A DNA stretch of 64,000 bases from positions 9,942,501 to 10,006,500 of the forward strand of contig CM065321.1 in the NCBI GenBank assembly GCA_033032175.1. The letters are read 5' to 3'. The translations under genes and the position numbers were made by a program. The notes below the pieces were generated by a model. It ran no database searches, was not told the DNA's origin, and saw nothing but the letters and a program-made list of their open reading frames with translations. Origin of the DNA: Saturnia japonica (taxonomy: Eukaryota > Arthropoda > Insecta > Lepidoptera > Saturniidae). Positions 43,431-55,424 of the stretch are shown here, piece by piece. Within the stretch, counting starts at the first letter, position 1. Each line of letters begins with the position of its first letter.

Positions 43431-43970
43431 CTAATATCAATTCCTCTCGGGATTTCTTCAAGTATTCGCTACGTAGGTTTTACTTGCAACAGTTAAATAT
43501 CGGCTAGATTTTTTTTACTCAATATTATGCACACCTTGCATATACCTCTCTCTTGCTCCACTGGAAGACTGGTAGAGAATGATTTTTAGCATTAAGTCCT
43601 CCAATTGTACTTTTATTTCACATAATAATAATAAAATAGACCCTTGATATTTAAACTGCATACGTTTTGATTACATCAAATTATATACGCAATTAAATTC
43701 CGTTTGTTCAAGATATAAAGTGTACGAAAGGTACTGAATTTGGTCAGCCATAAAATTTAATTGCAAGTCTGCCTCTCGGTCTGGTCACGTATTCGAGGAC
43801 GGCCTAACCACAGCAACTTCAACTAAAGCAAATTATTACATTCACAAATGTAAATTACAATATAAATATTCATAACAAATCTACATTAAAGATATAAAAT
43901 AGATAAGTTTAGAAGAAAATGGAAAGATTACTGTATTATATTAATTTATAATTAACAATCATTCGAAAAT
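43431..43970. other. No gene seen
   Basis: A+T-rich, without repeat partner or coding signal. Confidence 0.4.
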
Positions 43971-43975
43971 GAATA

Positions 43976-44451
43976 TTATTCTCCAAAATATGACAGAAAA
44001 TTAGATTGTTGAAGCATCACTTTTACATGTATTTCTGTCACAAAGCAAGTGTTTCGCACTGCTGTGTTCCCGTCAGAAGCGTGTGGTTGCCAACACGGAT
44101 CAGCACTTGATGCCAGGGATGGTAGTTGTACTATCTTCTTGGTACAAATACCGGTTTCTGGGTCTTCTTCCATGTACCAAGCAAAATGTATACTGGTACG
44201 CATTAATAATAACTTTCAATATCGGTCAATGCCTTAGATGGTTTCTTCACTGAGGAGCTAAAAAAGTCGTCGTAAGGGGTGGAGAACGGAATAAATCGCC
44301 TGCCTATTTGCTTGAGAGTACCAGCTTTTTTCCAAAAACCAAATTTTAGCGACATCTGTACTAGAATTATTTGACCACTATTTACCATCCCTGCGCGAGG
44401 CTTCTTTAGAAGTAGCGGCTTATTATGACTAACCTTAGGATTATGGTCCAT
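43976..44451 (-). other. Coding-like remnant of unknown origin
   Basis: Two overlapping minus-strand frames, 44203-44451 and 43976-44203, are joined by a stop. The first contains 'NKPLLLKKPRAGMVNSGQII' and a Ser/Lys-rich end. The second contains 'FAWYMEEDPETGICTKKIVQ' and a Cys-containing stretch. Base composition is closer to coding than its surroundings. I do not recognise a family. It could be a decayed gene, an exon pair, or an element with no relative here. No start, splice sites or poly-A signal could be supported. Confidence 0.3.
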
Positions 44452-44594
44452 TTGAGGTTGGTTTTACATAGCTATAGGCTACAGTGACAACTTACAAATA
44501 GGTGGAATGTATGTTTGATTGCGATATTTAAAAATATAATTAACAAATTGTCCAACTTGTCAAATTAATATAATATGTATACTAGATGTACCCC

Positions 44595-44930
44595 ACGGTT
44601 TTAACCGCATTAAATTAATTCAACCAACTCTCCACCTCGCCGCCGCCATCGCACCCGTGTAGCTTATCGTTGTTCTCACTTCCAGTACAAGCCTACAGCA
44701 TTTTAGATTGTTTGACACTCATGTTTACTACTCCGCTCCCTTGCGTCGTAGAGTAAACTTATGTAGTATATAACCTTTCTCAATAAATAGGCTATAAAAT
44801 AAAGGAAATATTTTTTTGTTTGAGGTTCGTAGTTCCAGAGATTAGTGCGTTCAAACAAACAAAAAAAAAAACAATGTCTTGAGGTTATAATATTATTATT
44901 TTAGTATACATATAATATCGCTTTGGTTCT
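44595..44930 (-). repeat. Interspersed repeat (pair with 15165-15480)
   Basis: 'ttcaaccaactctccacc', 'gccgccgccatcg', 'ttgttctcacttcc', 'tactccgctcccttg', 'aataggctataaaata', 'agttccagagattagtgc' and 'ttttagtatacatata' match the partner along its whole length. A locally repeated CAAA tract sits at 44852-44875. Confidence 0.6.
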
Positions 44931-45394
44931 CTAATTAACTAAATATAGCTATGGAATAACTTTTTATTTTTTTCTTTTCGACAATACATTTACCTACAAT
45001 TTTAGTTCAAAGCTTTAGCTTATTACATTCTCAGAATTGTTACAATCCTTGTCTTTGTATTAAATTACAAGTGTGCATAATACTCGTACCACATAGATTT
45101 CGCTTCGCATAACACAAAACGTTATTAGATTCTGTCGCGACGAGGACACTCGTAACATAACAATTTTCAACGAGCTTCCATAACACAAAGCAATGACAAC
45201 TATTGAAATCTATGAAAGTGTCCTATTATGGTTTCTACGAGGTTATCTCACTAACAACAGAAACTACGTACATGATAGATATATTTTCAAGATATATTTA
45301 AAATTCAATTTGTTGTGAAGTATTTTCTATACCTACTAATATTAAATGTGATAGTTCTTAAAAAGATTGTACTTTAAAACTAGTGTGATATGAG

Positions 45395-45620
45395 AAAACT
45401 ATATGTTATCGATCTTGAACCCCGGTACCCAAAGGAACCCTAGAGACCTTACTCACCGCAGTAAGACACCACAAGGTTACTTGTTTGCGATATTCTCTAG
45501 GACGGTGTTGTATCAGTCTGATTGCCTAAGTAGAGATAAATCTCCAAAGAGATTTCCATGTGTCCTATCTCTACTAAACAGAGTTTCTAATTCTCGGGTG
45601 TATTGAGAAGACCATCCTTT
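45395..45620 (+). repeat. 'agcatacgg' family, distal two-thirds
   Basis: 'atcttgaaccccggtaccca', 'ccttactcaccgcagtaag', 'caaggttacttgtttgcgat', 'agtagagataaatctccaaa' and 'gagatttcc'. It aligns with 46820-47010 and 9810-9970. Confidence 0.6.
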
Positions 45621-46744
45621 GTAAAGAAATTCCGGCTTCTTTAAAGAATTAGTCCCACCACAGTTATTATGGGCGGACAGAGTATGGAAACAAAACGTGA
45701 TATCATAGTGGCTATGAGTAGGCTTGGTTCCCCTTCGTTCATTCTGATTTAGAAGGGCTGGTAAACAACAGTGCGTTGAATAAATAATCATGTTTGACCT
45801 TTTAAACACGCGATAAATTATGTATTTTCTTATCGTTATGCCGATTTTCAATTTATACTTAGCTTTGTGACTGGATATAAACTGAAGAGTTGCCTAACGG
45901 CATTCGTTAAATTTAATAATCATCATGGGTTTATCAGTATGTGTTGGATATATCACAATTACTCATCAGTTTTGATAAGATCAGTGTCACGATACTTGGA
46001 TTTCATCAGATTCACAGTTTATTTTGATTTTCCTTAATGTTATATCGGCAATTATGTTCATGCAGGTGCGCGCGCGAGAGAAGAGGCGGTCGGAATAGGA
46101 AAGGGTCGGGGGTGAAAGGATCTCTAAAGTCGTTGACAACTGCGATTCACCAATCAAATCGGCCCATATTGCAGCGTGTATGTTTTGTTCCGTTTTATGT
46201 CAGACTTTGACTGTACAATATGTGTGTATGGCAGTCGCTGATCGATAGGATACGAGTAATTTCTTAGTCGGAAGTAGGGTATAGCACATGAAGTTGAAGT
46301 TTGCTTGAATTTGTAAGGTTTCTATTATTCACCATACATATAACCGAATATGGAGTTTATGAACCCAAGATAATTAAGCAAAAGTAAAGCTTAATTGGAA
46401 AATCATAGAGTAGAATCTCATGATAAACGTGAAATGCAGAAATGATGTAAGTCTCGCGTTTTGCCGTATTAATTACGTAAGTCTTAAGACTATCCCAGCG
46501 GTATTCGTGTTTCGGTTCTGGAAATTTACAAGCTGGTGCATTTGCAACGCTATAAGCCGCAGAGACGGAAAGCCGGTAATTGCTTTAATTAGATCCGTAA
46601 CTCCCGACTTGGGTGGGATCACGAGAAATTTTATCTCTACCTTAATTTTACATTTACCGTAATTACACAAATAGGTTATTTTTGCAATTCGCGAGTTTAA
46701 ATGTTCACGTGTTTCTTAGTTTTGAAATTTGAGTTGACCATACC
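45621..46744. other. No gene; GC-rich patch near 46060-46190
   Basis: 46065-46190 is GC-richer ('gtgcgcgcgcgagagaagag', 'gaaagggtcgggggtgaaag'). 46420-46660 has open frames on both strands with no recognisable domain. Either could be regulatory or an old element. Nothing more can be said from the sequence. Confidence 0.3.
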
Positions 46745-47015
46745 TATTTTATAAAACTAAGGTGGCAAATAAGAATACGGCGTACCTGATCGTAGGAAGC
46801 TACCGTAGCCTATTACCGCTTGTAACACTATATAGGTTGCGGATCTTGACCCTCCTTTCTCCAAGGAGTTCTGGAAACTCTACATATCGCATACCACAAC
46901 AAAAGCTTATTTGGTTGCGATCATCGGTAGGGTGGAGATATTTCACCACTCAGGTTGCCCCAAGTAGAGAGAAATCTCCAAAGAAATTTCTTTGTGCCCT
47001 ACCTCCGTAACCACA
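46745..47015 (+). repeat. 'agcatacgg' family, nearly complete copy
   Basis: 'aactaaggtggcaaataaga', 'atacggcgtacctgatcg', 'taccgtagcctatta', 'ccaaggagttctggaaactc', 'cttatttggttgcgatcat', 'ccccaagtagagagaaatctcc'. It aligns with 9727-9985 throughout. Confidence 0.62.
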
Positions 47016-47855
47016 TTTGTTCGCAATGTAGCCAATTATAGCCGTCCCCTCCTTATAATATCGAGTTACAGATGATTTGTTGATGTTGGTTTTGGTAATA
47101 AAAATTGCTTTCAAGAGTGCGACACTTAGCTGTTTTTTTTTCACTCGTCTATAATTTATTAATTTGGGAAAAATCTCTTTCTACAGGTGCCTTACTTCCA
47201 AACAGACATAAAACATACGCAATGGTTATACGAAAGTTCGTGTACAGTTGTGATGGTGAGCATAAAAGTGTTGTTTTACATAATAAAGAATTAACACTCA
47301 AAAGAAAAAAATTATACGTTTCAATTGTTTGCGAAAGCGGGATATTCTAACTCTCGCTGGGGACAGCGGGAGGTATGGTCGCATTATGTATAACTTATTC
47401 AATATCAAATGTAATGTAATCAACATTACGTTACTACTGAACGATGTCATTTAATATTTCAACGGTCCTTACGTAAAACTTTGCATCCGCAAAATATAAA
47501 TACAGAAAATCTGCTTTCAAAGTTTGAAGATGTATTTTACCTCTGAAATATCGACTGACTTAGAAGAGTGCTTGAGTGGTTTCAAACTCTTTTAATATTT
47601 GATGGAAGATCTCAACACAAATTTTATTTTATTTATTTGTAAAGATTCGTCTAAAATTGCTTACACAAAAATTATAATAATACGACTTATGGACTAAGTT
47701 AAGTGTAATAATTTCAAGATAAACAATGCATGATTATTTTGTGTTACTATGGTGTTATTAATTTAATCTGAGCAATTATTCTGCGACTTCGATGGTCCAT
47801 CTAGTTTTTTCTCATATAGTCTTAAACGGTGTATCCCTCTACCAGCCTGCTCCAT
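47016..47855. other. No gene seen
   Basis: A+T-rich, with a few short frames and no recognised repeat. Confidence 0.4.
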
Positions 47856-47859
47856 TTTC

Positions 47860-48430
47860 TGGTACCTCGTTTCATTAATCCAAAATAACGGTGACATTGA
47901 CCAGTACGTGAAGAATGGGACTATACTGGGTGGTGAAAATGGCGTCAGGTCTCTGGGATAACATGTGATCCTCGAATGCCACTGAAGCTTAAGGGAAAAG
48001 TGTATAAATTCATTATAAGACCTGTCTTGACGTATGTATCTGAGTGCTGGGCAACGAAAGAACTGGATGAAATAAGATTACACGTGGCAGAGATGCGAAT
48101 GTTAAGATGGATGTGTGGAGTAATTAGAATGGATAAGATCAGGAATGAGTTTATTATAGTCTTAATATAGCACCAGTCACAGAGTAATTGAGGGGTTATA
48201 GGTTAGAGTGGTATGGGCATGTTATGAGGAGAGATTAAAGTTATATAACTAAAATAATGTTAAGTATGAAGGTGGATGGATTTAGGAGTAGAGGAAAACC
48301 GAAGAAGTCATGGATGAATTGTGTGAAGAATGATATGCGTATAAAAGGAGTGAATACTGAGATGACATTTGATAGAGTGGAAAAAGAAAACTGGTTATGC
48401 CGACCCTACTTAAGTAGGGTAAAAAGATCT
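47860..48430 (+). pseudogene. LINE reverse transcriptase C-terminal remnant
   Basis: Frames encode 'MPLKLKGKVYKFIIRPVLTY', 'ECWATKELDEIRLHVAEMRM', 'LRWMCGVIRMDKIRNEF', 'WYGHVMRRD', 'SRGKPKKSWMNCVKNDM' and 'DRVEKENW'. This is the end of an RTE-like non-LTR element extremely common in moths and butterflies. 47860-47960 holds upstream debris ('YLGS'-like region). Several frameshifts and stops are present. The coding end near 48410 gives way to 'gaccctacttaagtagggta', an inverted repeat that may be part of the 3' end. No catalytic motif remains, so the copy is 5'-truncated. Confidence 0.68.
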
Positions 48431-49202
48431 TGATGGTGTTATTAATATAGGGTAAAGTTTCACACTCCCAACAAATAACCAGGATAGATACCCAAAAAAA
48501 AATTTCTATAAACCGGTAAATAGTATTAATTCCATTAGGTGGTCTGTTAGTTTGTATATGATTTGCAAAATTGGTAGATTAATTTACAATACAAAAAATT
48601 CGACATACAATTTATTATTTAAAGATTTTTAGGTTTTGTTTATTTGATAACAAGCACAGACGAAATTTATTAGATATTTATATTCACCATAATGATTTAC
48701 GGTGTTAGTCGAATCAAAAATATTTTATTCAATTTAAGCCATAAGGAGGTACTTATGAATTTCAGTACACTACTATTTTTTTACTTGATTTTGGTGAAAG
48801 TAATAAATTCAGAATAATAGAAATACACTCCGTATGAGAGGGTGTAAAAAGATAGAAAAAAAGAAAACCATTCGAAACTGTAAGTAGTAATATGTAGGTA
48901 TGTGAGATAAAATGAACTGATACTGAAATTTAGTTGAGGTTTTTTGCCGAATGGCTTTGCTGTGCTAACAAGTATGTTAAATCATATATGGTGGTTTATA
49001 TCGTCAGCAGGCGCGATGTGCTGTGTGATGATAGTCAGGTTTCCTCTGTCCTCGGTGAAACTTGGCGACAAAAATAGAACTCAATCATTTCACAGTGGTG
49101 CTAAAAAGTTTTTCATGATGAATTTTGGCAGTAAATATTAGACACATGTTATTTAGCAGAAATAGACTGTAACAGAATTGAGTCTTAATATAATAAGATA
49201 AT
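48431..49202. other. No gene seen
   Basis: A+T-rich. A 65-codon frame at 48944-49141 shows no domain. Confidence 0.4.
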
Positions 49203-49352
49203 ATCTGGGCGTCAGAGCTTTGCTAGGTGTGTTCAAAAAAAAAAAAAAACATCTATCTAGGTATACTAGGAATATAAAACATTATCTAAATACAAAGTTT
49301 TATCGAAATCGTTGGAGCTGTCCTATCACATAATATTATACTTATCCTCTTA
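49203..49352 (-). repeat. Four-copy hairpin-ended family, minus-strand copy
   Basis: The reverse complement ends with 'caccta...agcaaagctctgacgcccagata', and inside has 'ggacagctccaacgatttcg' and 'ataaaactttgtatttagat', matching 62470-62606. The hairpin stem is partly decayed. Confidence 0.5.
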
Positions 49353-51235
49353 TTTAAAATAGTTAAAACAAAAAGGGATGTGACTTCACTAGGTAATTTG
49401 ACTTCGTCTCAAGCGGTAGGTACTTTTAATTATTTTTTATTCATGCTGATCAGATATACCTGATCGATACAAATTTTTTAATAAAGTTTTTTTTATCAGA
49501 TTTAAAAAAAATTTAATTTGAAATAATTGTGTCGTTTAAAAAATTATTGACTTAAAATTGGTTAACTAATAATACACTGAAATAAATAATTCATGAACTT
49601 TTCGAATTTTAGTCGCTATTATATAAGTTACAATTTTCTTAATGTGTAACTAATTCATTTAATATGATTTTACTACAGTCGATCGTAATGTTAGTTTGTC
49701 GCACCACAACGCTCGCGCTCAGGTCATGCATACTGTAGAGGCACACGAGCACAAAAGCCACAAAATAAATTGTGGTACCAAGCCAACCGTGGACATCGTA
49801 ACACTGTCAATTGTGGGTTTTTTAATAATTCAAAACTTTTATACAATATATGAAGTTATATTTATGTATATATTTCGAGTCGTCCTAGTACGTCGGGAAT
49901 TCCCCGAATTAAACATCGGTACATTTATGAAAACTCTATAGAAACATACCAGTGTAGGAGCGAAGTCGTTTTTAGTGAGAAGTATGAATTAAAATTCGGT
50001 GTCCTATAATAAAAATAGTATTATTAAACTGAATTATAAATATCGTTTTGAAAACATTTTCATAATTTTTTAAGTGTTAGTATTGTTGTGATTTGAAACG
50101 CAATGAAACAAAAAAGCAACACTAAAAAGATACAAAGACATATCTATAGGATTTAGCATGGGAGAGAATGAGATAGAATATATTATACACGGATAAGATA
50201 AGTCCTGATTTTCACGACTATGATCATCGTCGAATTGGCCTAGTGGTGTGACAACCTGACTTATACACACTGTGTTGTATGTACAGTACGTAGATGTAAT
50301 AAGTGGTCGATAGTTTGAGTTCCGTTTATTTAGGATTTTTAAAAAGGTATATTTATGTAACGATTCTATAATTACTATTTTAATGTATGGTTTTAATAGA
50401 ACCAATTTGGATCTATGCTCGCATCTTTGTAATAAATAATGCAGCATTAAGAAATTTATTAATTGAATTTATCAAACAAAATCATTTAGATTTAGAAATT
50501 GGTAGCGAAACAATATGAATTTATGTCTCGATGTATTTAGAGATTTTTAGGTAATATTGCAGGCCAGTATATGTAAATGCTGTATTATCTACTAAAACCA
50601 ATAATAAACTGTATTTTAATTTTAATCTTTCTTTCTTTTCACTTCTAGCAAGTGTGCATACGTGTTTTTAAATACAGTAAGCGTAAAAAAAAATTCAACT
50701 CCCCCTAAGCCTGCTTACGTAATAGCACCCCCCTTATTATGTAGATATGTTATATGTGTAATAATTCAAATTTTAGTTACCCGTTACAATGAATACACGT
50801 TCCACATTTACTGAACCTCATAAAATCGAAGCTGATATGATACGGCTTAGAACTTAGTTATTCAACACAATCCAACGGTTGGTACGGGACGCCCTAGTTT
50901 AGCTGGGAGCGGTTATGATCCGCCTACAAGGAATTTTACGACAGTATATTATATATCCAAAGCCTACAGTTATCTCGTACGTGAATACGTTCCTTTCAGA
51001 ATAATATATATGACATATCACACAGTTTCTTTTGTTAAGTCCCCTGGGTCATATTACTGAGATTATTGTAACTTATCTGTATTGTTAAATGTAACCAGCA
51101 ATGTGCATTAATTGGTAAAATACTTATCTTAATATTTTATCTACCTTCATAAATCTTTAGTAGTGTTTGTACGTTTTTTTTCCAAAGTTTTGTGATACAT
51201 ATCTATTCATATAGGCCTCGGAATTGCCTTTTTAA
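49353..51235. other. No convincing gene
   Basis: Frames at 49696-49941 (a His-rich start, then hydrophobic) and 50070-50447 (minus) have no recognisable domain. 49690-49800 is GC-richer than its surroundings. No repeat partner was noticed. Confidence 0.35.
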
Positions 51236-51559
51236 CTATAAAACGGCTTTAATTATTTTAATGAAAGATAATATACGGGAAGTATATGTCATTCTGTAAT
51301 AATTATTGATAGGCTAAAAAATATCTCAACATATTACTCTCAAAATTTTAAAGTAATAACTATTATAAAATCATTTTGAACCAATTTAAATTAAATTTTG
51401 GTATGCTGTAAAAATATCAATACGATATTCAGAAATCATTAAAAAATAAAACCGTGAAATTTACTTTCATACGGAAGAGATTCTAGAGAACTTAGAGTCT
51501 ACATTTCTCTGGCTTAACCAGCAAGACTCTTTAACTTTCATATACTAACTTACAGACCC

Positions 51560-51850
51560 ATTTTTATTATTGTTAACCGACATGAAAAAAAGAAGGAGAT
51601 TCTCAATTCGAATGTTTTTGTTTTGTTTTATGGGTGTACAGCTATCACTTCTTTCTCTATGAACCGATTTGGTGATTCTTTTTTCGTTGGAAAAGGTATA
51701 CCTGAAGGGTTGGTTTAATTTCATTGACATTGGACCCTCGACTTCGAGGATACACCAGGGAACTCCCCAAAACCATTGAAGTTGGGTTTCTTTTTTGTCA
51801 AAAATTGTCTTGTAATTTCTTATATGATTACTCGCTAAATGTAGTGAGCA
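51560..51850 (-). repeat. Interspersed repeat (pair with 11245-11420)
   Basis: 'aaagaaggagattctcaattcg', 'gaaccgatttggtgattctt', 'ggaaaaggtatacctgaagg', 'acattggaccctcgacttcg' and 'aggatacaccagggaactcc'. The two copies are in opposite orientation 40 kb apart. Confidence 0.55.
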
Positions 51851-51938
51851 ACGTATTCCTTATTAAATGTGTATTACTGAACGAGTATATAAAATGAATG
51901 AATGAATTGTCCCACAAAAAAACGATTGAATTATACAA

Positions 51939-52440
51939 TCCGTACTAATATTATAAATGCGTAAGTAACTCTGTCTGTCTGTTACGTTTTCACGCCTAAA
52001 CCACTGAACCAATTTTGATGAATTTTTGTATGAAAATAGATTAGACCTAGACAGAAAACATAGGCTACCCTTTTGTCGTGAAAATAGAACTTTATGAAAT
52101 GAAATAGTAAATGAAAGTTTGTCTGAAGAACCCATCACACCAATTTTCATGAATTTCGGTATAGGGATATATTAGTCCACCGAGAAGGACAAAGGTTACC
52201 TTTTGTCACGAAAATAAAACTTTAAGCGATGAAATAGGGGATGAAGGTTTGTTTGAAGAACCGATCAATCCAATTTTCATGCATTTCGGTGTATGGACAA
52301 ATTCAATCTTGGAGAAGGACAGGCTACCATTTGTAGCGAAAATGAAACTTTTATGAAAGGAAATAGGGGATGAAAGTTTGTTTAAAAAACCCATTAAACA
52401 AATTTTCATTAATTTTAGTATAGGAAAATCTGTCGCAAAC
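51939..52440 (+). mobile_element. Helitron-like element with internal ~128-130 bp tandem repeats
   Basis: It starts A|TCCGTACTAATATTATAAAT, then 'aactctgtctgtctgttacg'. From about 51990 it consists of imperfect repeats. The block 'ttttgtcgtgaaaatagaac' at 52071 recurs at 52201 and 52329, so the periods are 130 and 128. Each unit also has 'gaaatagNNNatgaaNgtttgt', 'ccaattttcatgaatttcgg' and 'gaaggacaNaggNtacc'. Roughly three and a half units are present. The minus-strand copy at 10420-10611 has one unit. No CTAG end was found before the SINE fragment that follows. Confidence 0.6.
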
Positions 52441-52530
52441 ACCTTTAGGTGTGTTCCGGTAGCTACACTTGATTGCCAGTTTCCCCATTAGATTTTGCGT
52501 GTCACCATGTTGCCAGCGTGAGGTTGTGCC
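52430..52530 (+). repeat. SINE body fragment
   Basis: 'ctgtcgcaaacacctttaggtg', 'tgttccggtagctacacttga' and 'tgtcaccatgttgcc' match the body of the SINE at 36596-36885 read on its own strand. Confidence 0.5.
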
Positions 52531-54430
52531 CATAACGCTAAAAAAAATATAAATAAACATTCTTGTTTAAGCTCTGAAGGTTAGAAAATTATTCTAACCA
52601 CATGACTTGGTATAATTATGTATAAACATACGTTGCCATTAAATGATAAGAAGAAAAAAATATATAATATATAGGTTACGCTTAGTATATGGACTGTATA
52701 TTATGCAATCCTTCATGTACAAGTACTTTTAGGGGACATCAAATGGTGTGTCCGTGCTCCCTTTGTGGTGTCGAGCTGTCATGTGACAGTGACAAATCGG
52801 TGCGTGTGAACCCGTTCGTCCATCACTTGACCTATTTCAATACAAAACACCGTTCCTTTCATGGAAACTTTAAAAACTGTTAAAGTACATGTTTGCCAAT
52901 GGAGAATATTGTATGTAGGTACCTATATTACTTGTAAAACTTAGATCTACACATACATATAGAAAAAAAATCGTGTGCACTTAAGAAGTTATAATTTATA
53001 GGTCAAAACAAAGATAACATCAAAAAGTTTATCGCGTGTGCCAACAACATGATTATGTTAGCCATCAATTTGTAATTAATAAACACAATTTTAATTAACA
53101 TTTTATTAACGTTTAGTAAAATATAATTTTTTTTAAACTGATTAAAAGAACTAGCGGTCGCCCATATATCGAAATTCGACCAGCGACTTTTTAACCATAG
53201 ACTATTTCTGTTTGAGATTTCCACTATGAACCTAAAAAATGAAAATTATATCACTTGCTGTCACTTTTTATTGAGTGACAATGTCAATATTTTGGGGTCT
53301 AAGTTCAATGGCATGGTCGGGTTCGCAGTATTAATCTATTTAATTTAGTTTAAATGAAACAGATATTATAGATATATTTTAGCTTTCTGTACTCCTTCTC
53401 CATATAAACTTTAACCATGCCAAATCTGTCTTCCGTGCACGCAATACGCTTAAAAAGGGGTACAAAGTTTTTGCTTCACGTATTAATATAATGATTATTA
53501 AAAGTCACTAAAATGAATTCGCATTATTATTTTTGACGGCTAACTACATGATATAACTCCACTTCGTCACAAGATGTACGCACAGGTCTCAATTTTAGCC
53601 TCTACTAAACGCGCCCAAAAAAGTTTGGTATAAAAATACTGGAGCTATAAATTGTAATACTATCATAGTTACAACAGAAGTGCAGCCAAATAGATAGATC
53701 AATTCATGGCAGTGAGCCAACTGAGCATTCAGGCCTTCAGTCAGAAGTGAGACGTGACTTATCAGGTCTTACCATCTCGAATCACTATAGCTAGGGACCC
53801 GACCGATCGCACTACTCAATCTCGTCAAGGGTGGCGAACAGAATTGCCATTTCATGCCTACGCTACGTGCCAATTTAACAGACTACCCTATTTACCTTCG
53901 GTAGATTACAATGAAATGTGTGTTTGAAAACAACATAGTTGATTTAAAATTGAAAAACGGCAATACTACAATATATGTTAAATAAATATTTTTTGAAGTG
54001 AAATCTTTAGCTGCGTTGAGACATTTTTGGTAGGGAAAAATCTTATAGGTTCTGGTCACCGATGTTCTTGACATACTCGTGACATATAGCGCTTGCGCCA
54101 GACTAGCGACGCGTAGTATAGCGGCCTATGTACATGTATACGCATATATACACAAATACATTGTATATACTCGACTGTATCACATATACTTCTTTGAGTT
54201 TTTGGATGGGTAAAATCTTGTGATTTCTTTATATCTTTTATCTATTGGAATTTTATTTATATGTCCAGACACAATTAAGCAAGTATGTAAATGGAGCCCT
54301 CCATTTTCTACTAGCCAAAGAGAAAATATAAAACAAACGTGTCGTAAAATTATACAATTCTTTTAGGCGATTATTTATGTAAAATTTTATAAAATATCAT
54401 TGATATTGTAAGATAAAATTATATTTTACT
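52531..54430. other. No convincing gene
   Basis: A 64-codon Cys-containing frame at 52689-52883 sits in a GC-richer patch (52740-52830) but has no known domain. 53690-53880 is also GC-richer and may be old LINE-tail sequence. The rest is A+T-rich. Confidence 0.3.
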
Positions 54431-54990
54431 AAATACCGGCTGTGCCCGCGGCTGCACTCGCATAGACGATGAAATGCCGTCGATCGGGCACGCGCGCGTA
54501 TTGAGCTAGCCCCGTTCTCTGTTATTTTATTTTTTTAAAGTTAAAAATGCGTATTGTGGGTGATCCTTAAAAGGTAGACTTATACTCCCGATGACTTTTT
54601 TTTGTAGGTTTTTTTAATATCTACAATTATTTAATGTATTAATTTGATATATCTCTTATGGTTTACTCAGCGTAAGCCAATTAAATATCAAGCAAACATC
54701 ACCGAAAGTAGCATAAATTAAGTTAGTAATTAAGTAGCTTAAATGTAGCCTAAATTACCCCTTATAATATTAGCTATTTGCCAGTGAAATTCATGTCAAA
54801 ATTGGTCCCACCGTTTCGGAGATTACCCGGAACAAACAGACAGATACATATAAAATATTTAAAAATTGTTGTTTGTAATAAGTAACAACCGTATATATTT
54901 ATTTCCATATGCGTTTAAAAATCTGTTATTTTGACATTACAAACAGATACACAGACAACCGGTTTTGTGGGAAACTAGCCTTAACATTAA
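54430..54990 (-). repeat. Diverged Helitron-like repeat (family of 30110-30455)
   Basis: 'ggctgtgcccgcggctgcac', 'tttgtaggtttttttaatat', 'gatatatctcttatggttta', 'ttgccagtgaaattcatg', 'ccaccgtttcggagattacc' and 'cagatacacagacaaccgg' line up with 30110-30455 and with 6600-6990. Much longer than the 346 bp relative. The ends have decayed. Confidence 0.5.
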
Positions 54991-55165
54991 ATGTAATACA
55001 TAATTGTGCAATTACTTAAATAAAAATAAATAAATAAATAATAATTGTATATAATTTAAACACGTGGAAAAAGAATATGTTGTACTCATAGTATGATGGT
55101 GGAGACTTTTTATTGCTTGACTTGGCTATCATCCTCAAGCTGAAAATTTATCCTAAGAATCCATC

Positions 55166-55170
55166 GGCAC
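55166..55170 (+). repeat. Target-site duplication, left (GGCAC)
   Basis: GGCAC lies immediately before the 5' LTR and again immediately after the 3' LTR (61210-61214). It is exact over 5 bp, the usual length for BEL/Pao integrases. Confidence 0.85.
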
Positions 55171-55350
55171 TGTTGAGAATCGGACTTTCTTTAATTTCTT
55201 TTTAATGTTTAATTTAAGAATTATATATATGTAATTTTTTTTATTAGTCGTTCAATATACCTCAAATGTAATATGTATTAAAACATCGCCAATTTTTCCT
55301 GTTTTTCTTCTAAGCCCTAATCTTTCAAAAAAACTGAGCTATCCGCAACA
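55171..55350 (+). repeat. 5' LTR of the BEL/Pao element (180 bp)
   Basis: It starts TGTTGAGAATCGGAC and ends ATCCGCAACA, so it has the usual TG...CA ends with a short inverted terminal TGTTG/CAACA. It is the same length as the 3' LTR and differs at six sites, all single substitutions. Promoter and poly-A signals are expected here, but I cannot locate them firmly. Confidence 0.92.
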
Positions 55351-55353
55351 TTT

Positions 55354-55366
55354 TGGTCCTTCGAGC
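55354..55366 (+). other. Primer binding site for tRNA-Tyr
   Basis: Three bases after the LTR, TGGTCCTTCGAGC is complementary to the 3' end of insect tRNA-Tyr including CCA (acceptor stem CCTTCGA). Thirteen bases match, and the next two do not. In the family this tRNA primes minus-strand DNA synthesis. Confidence 0.8.
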
Positions 55367-55424
55367 TAAAAATTTGAACTAAATATTATAAAAGTCCTGT
55401 CCATTTACAAAATTTAATTTTTTA

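Noticed and set aside
49696..49941. His-rich then hydrophobic 81-codon frame
   Set aside because: No ATG at its start, composition shifts abruptly and no family is recognised.
50070..50447. 125-codon minus-strand frame
   Set aside because: Lys/Ile/Ser-rich translation of A+T-rich DNA with no motif. Judged a chance frame.
52071..52440. CRISPR-like array of repeats and spacers
   Set aside because: The units are long (~128-130 bp), diverge evenly and have no constant short repeat. The genome is eukaryotic.
52689..52883. Small Cys-rich protein (CxxC motifs)
   Set aside because: Only 64 codons, no conserved spacing, no signal peptide and no flanking splice or start context. Likely chance.
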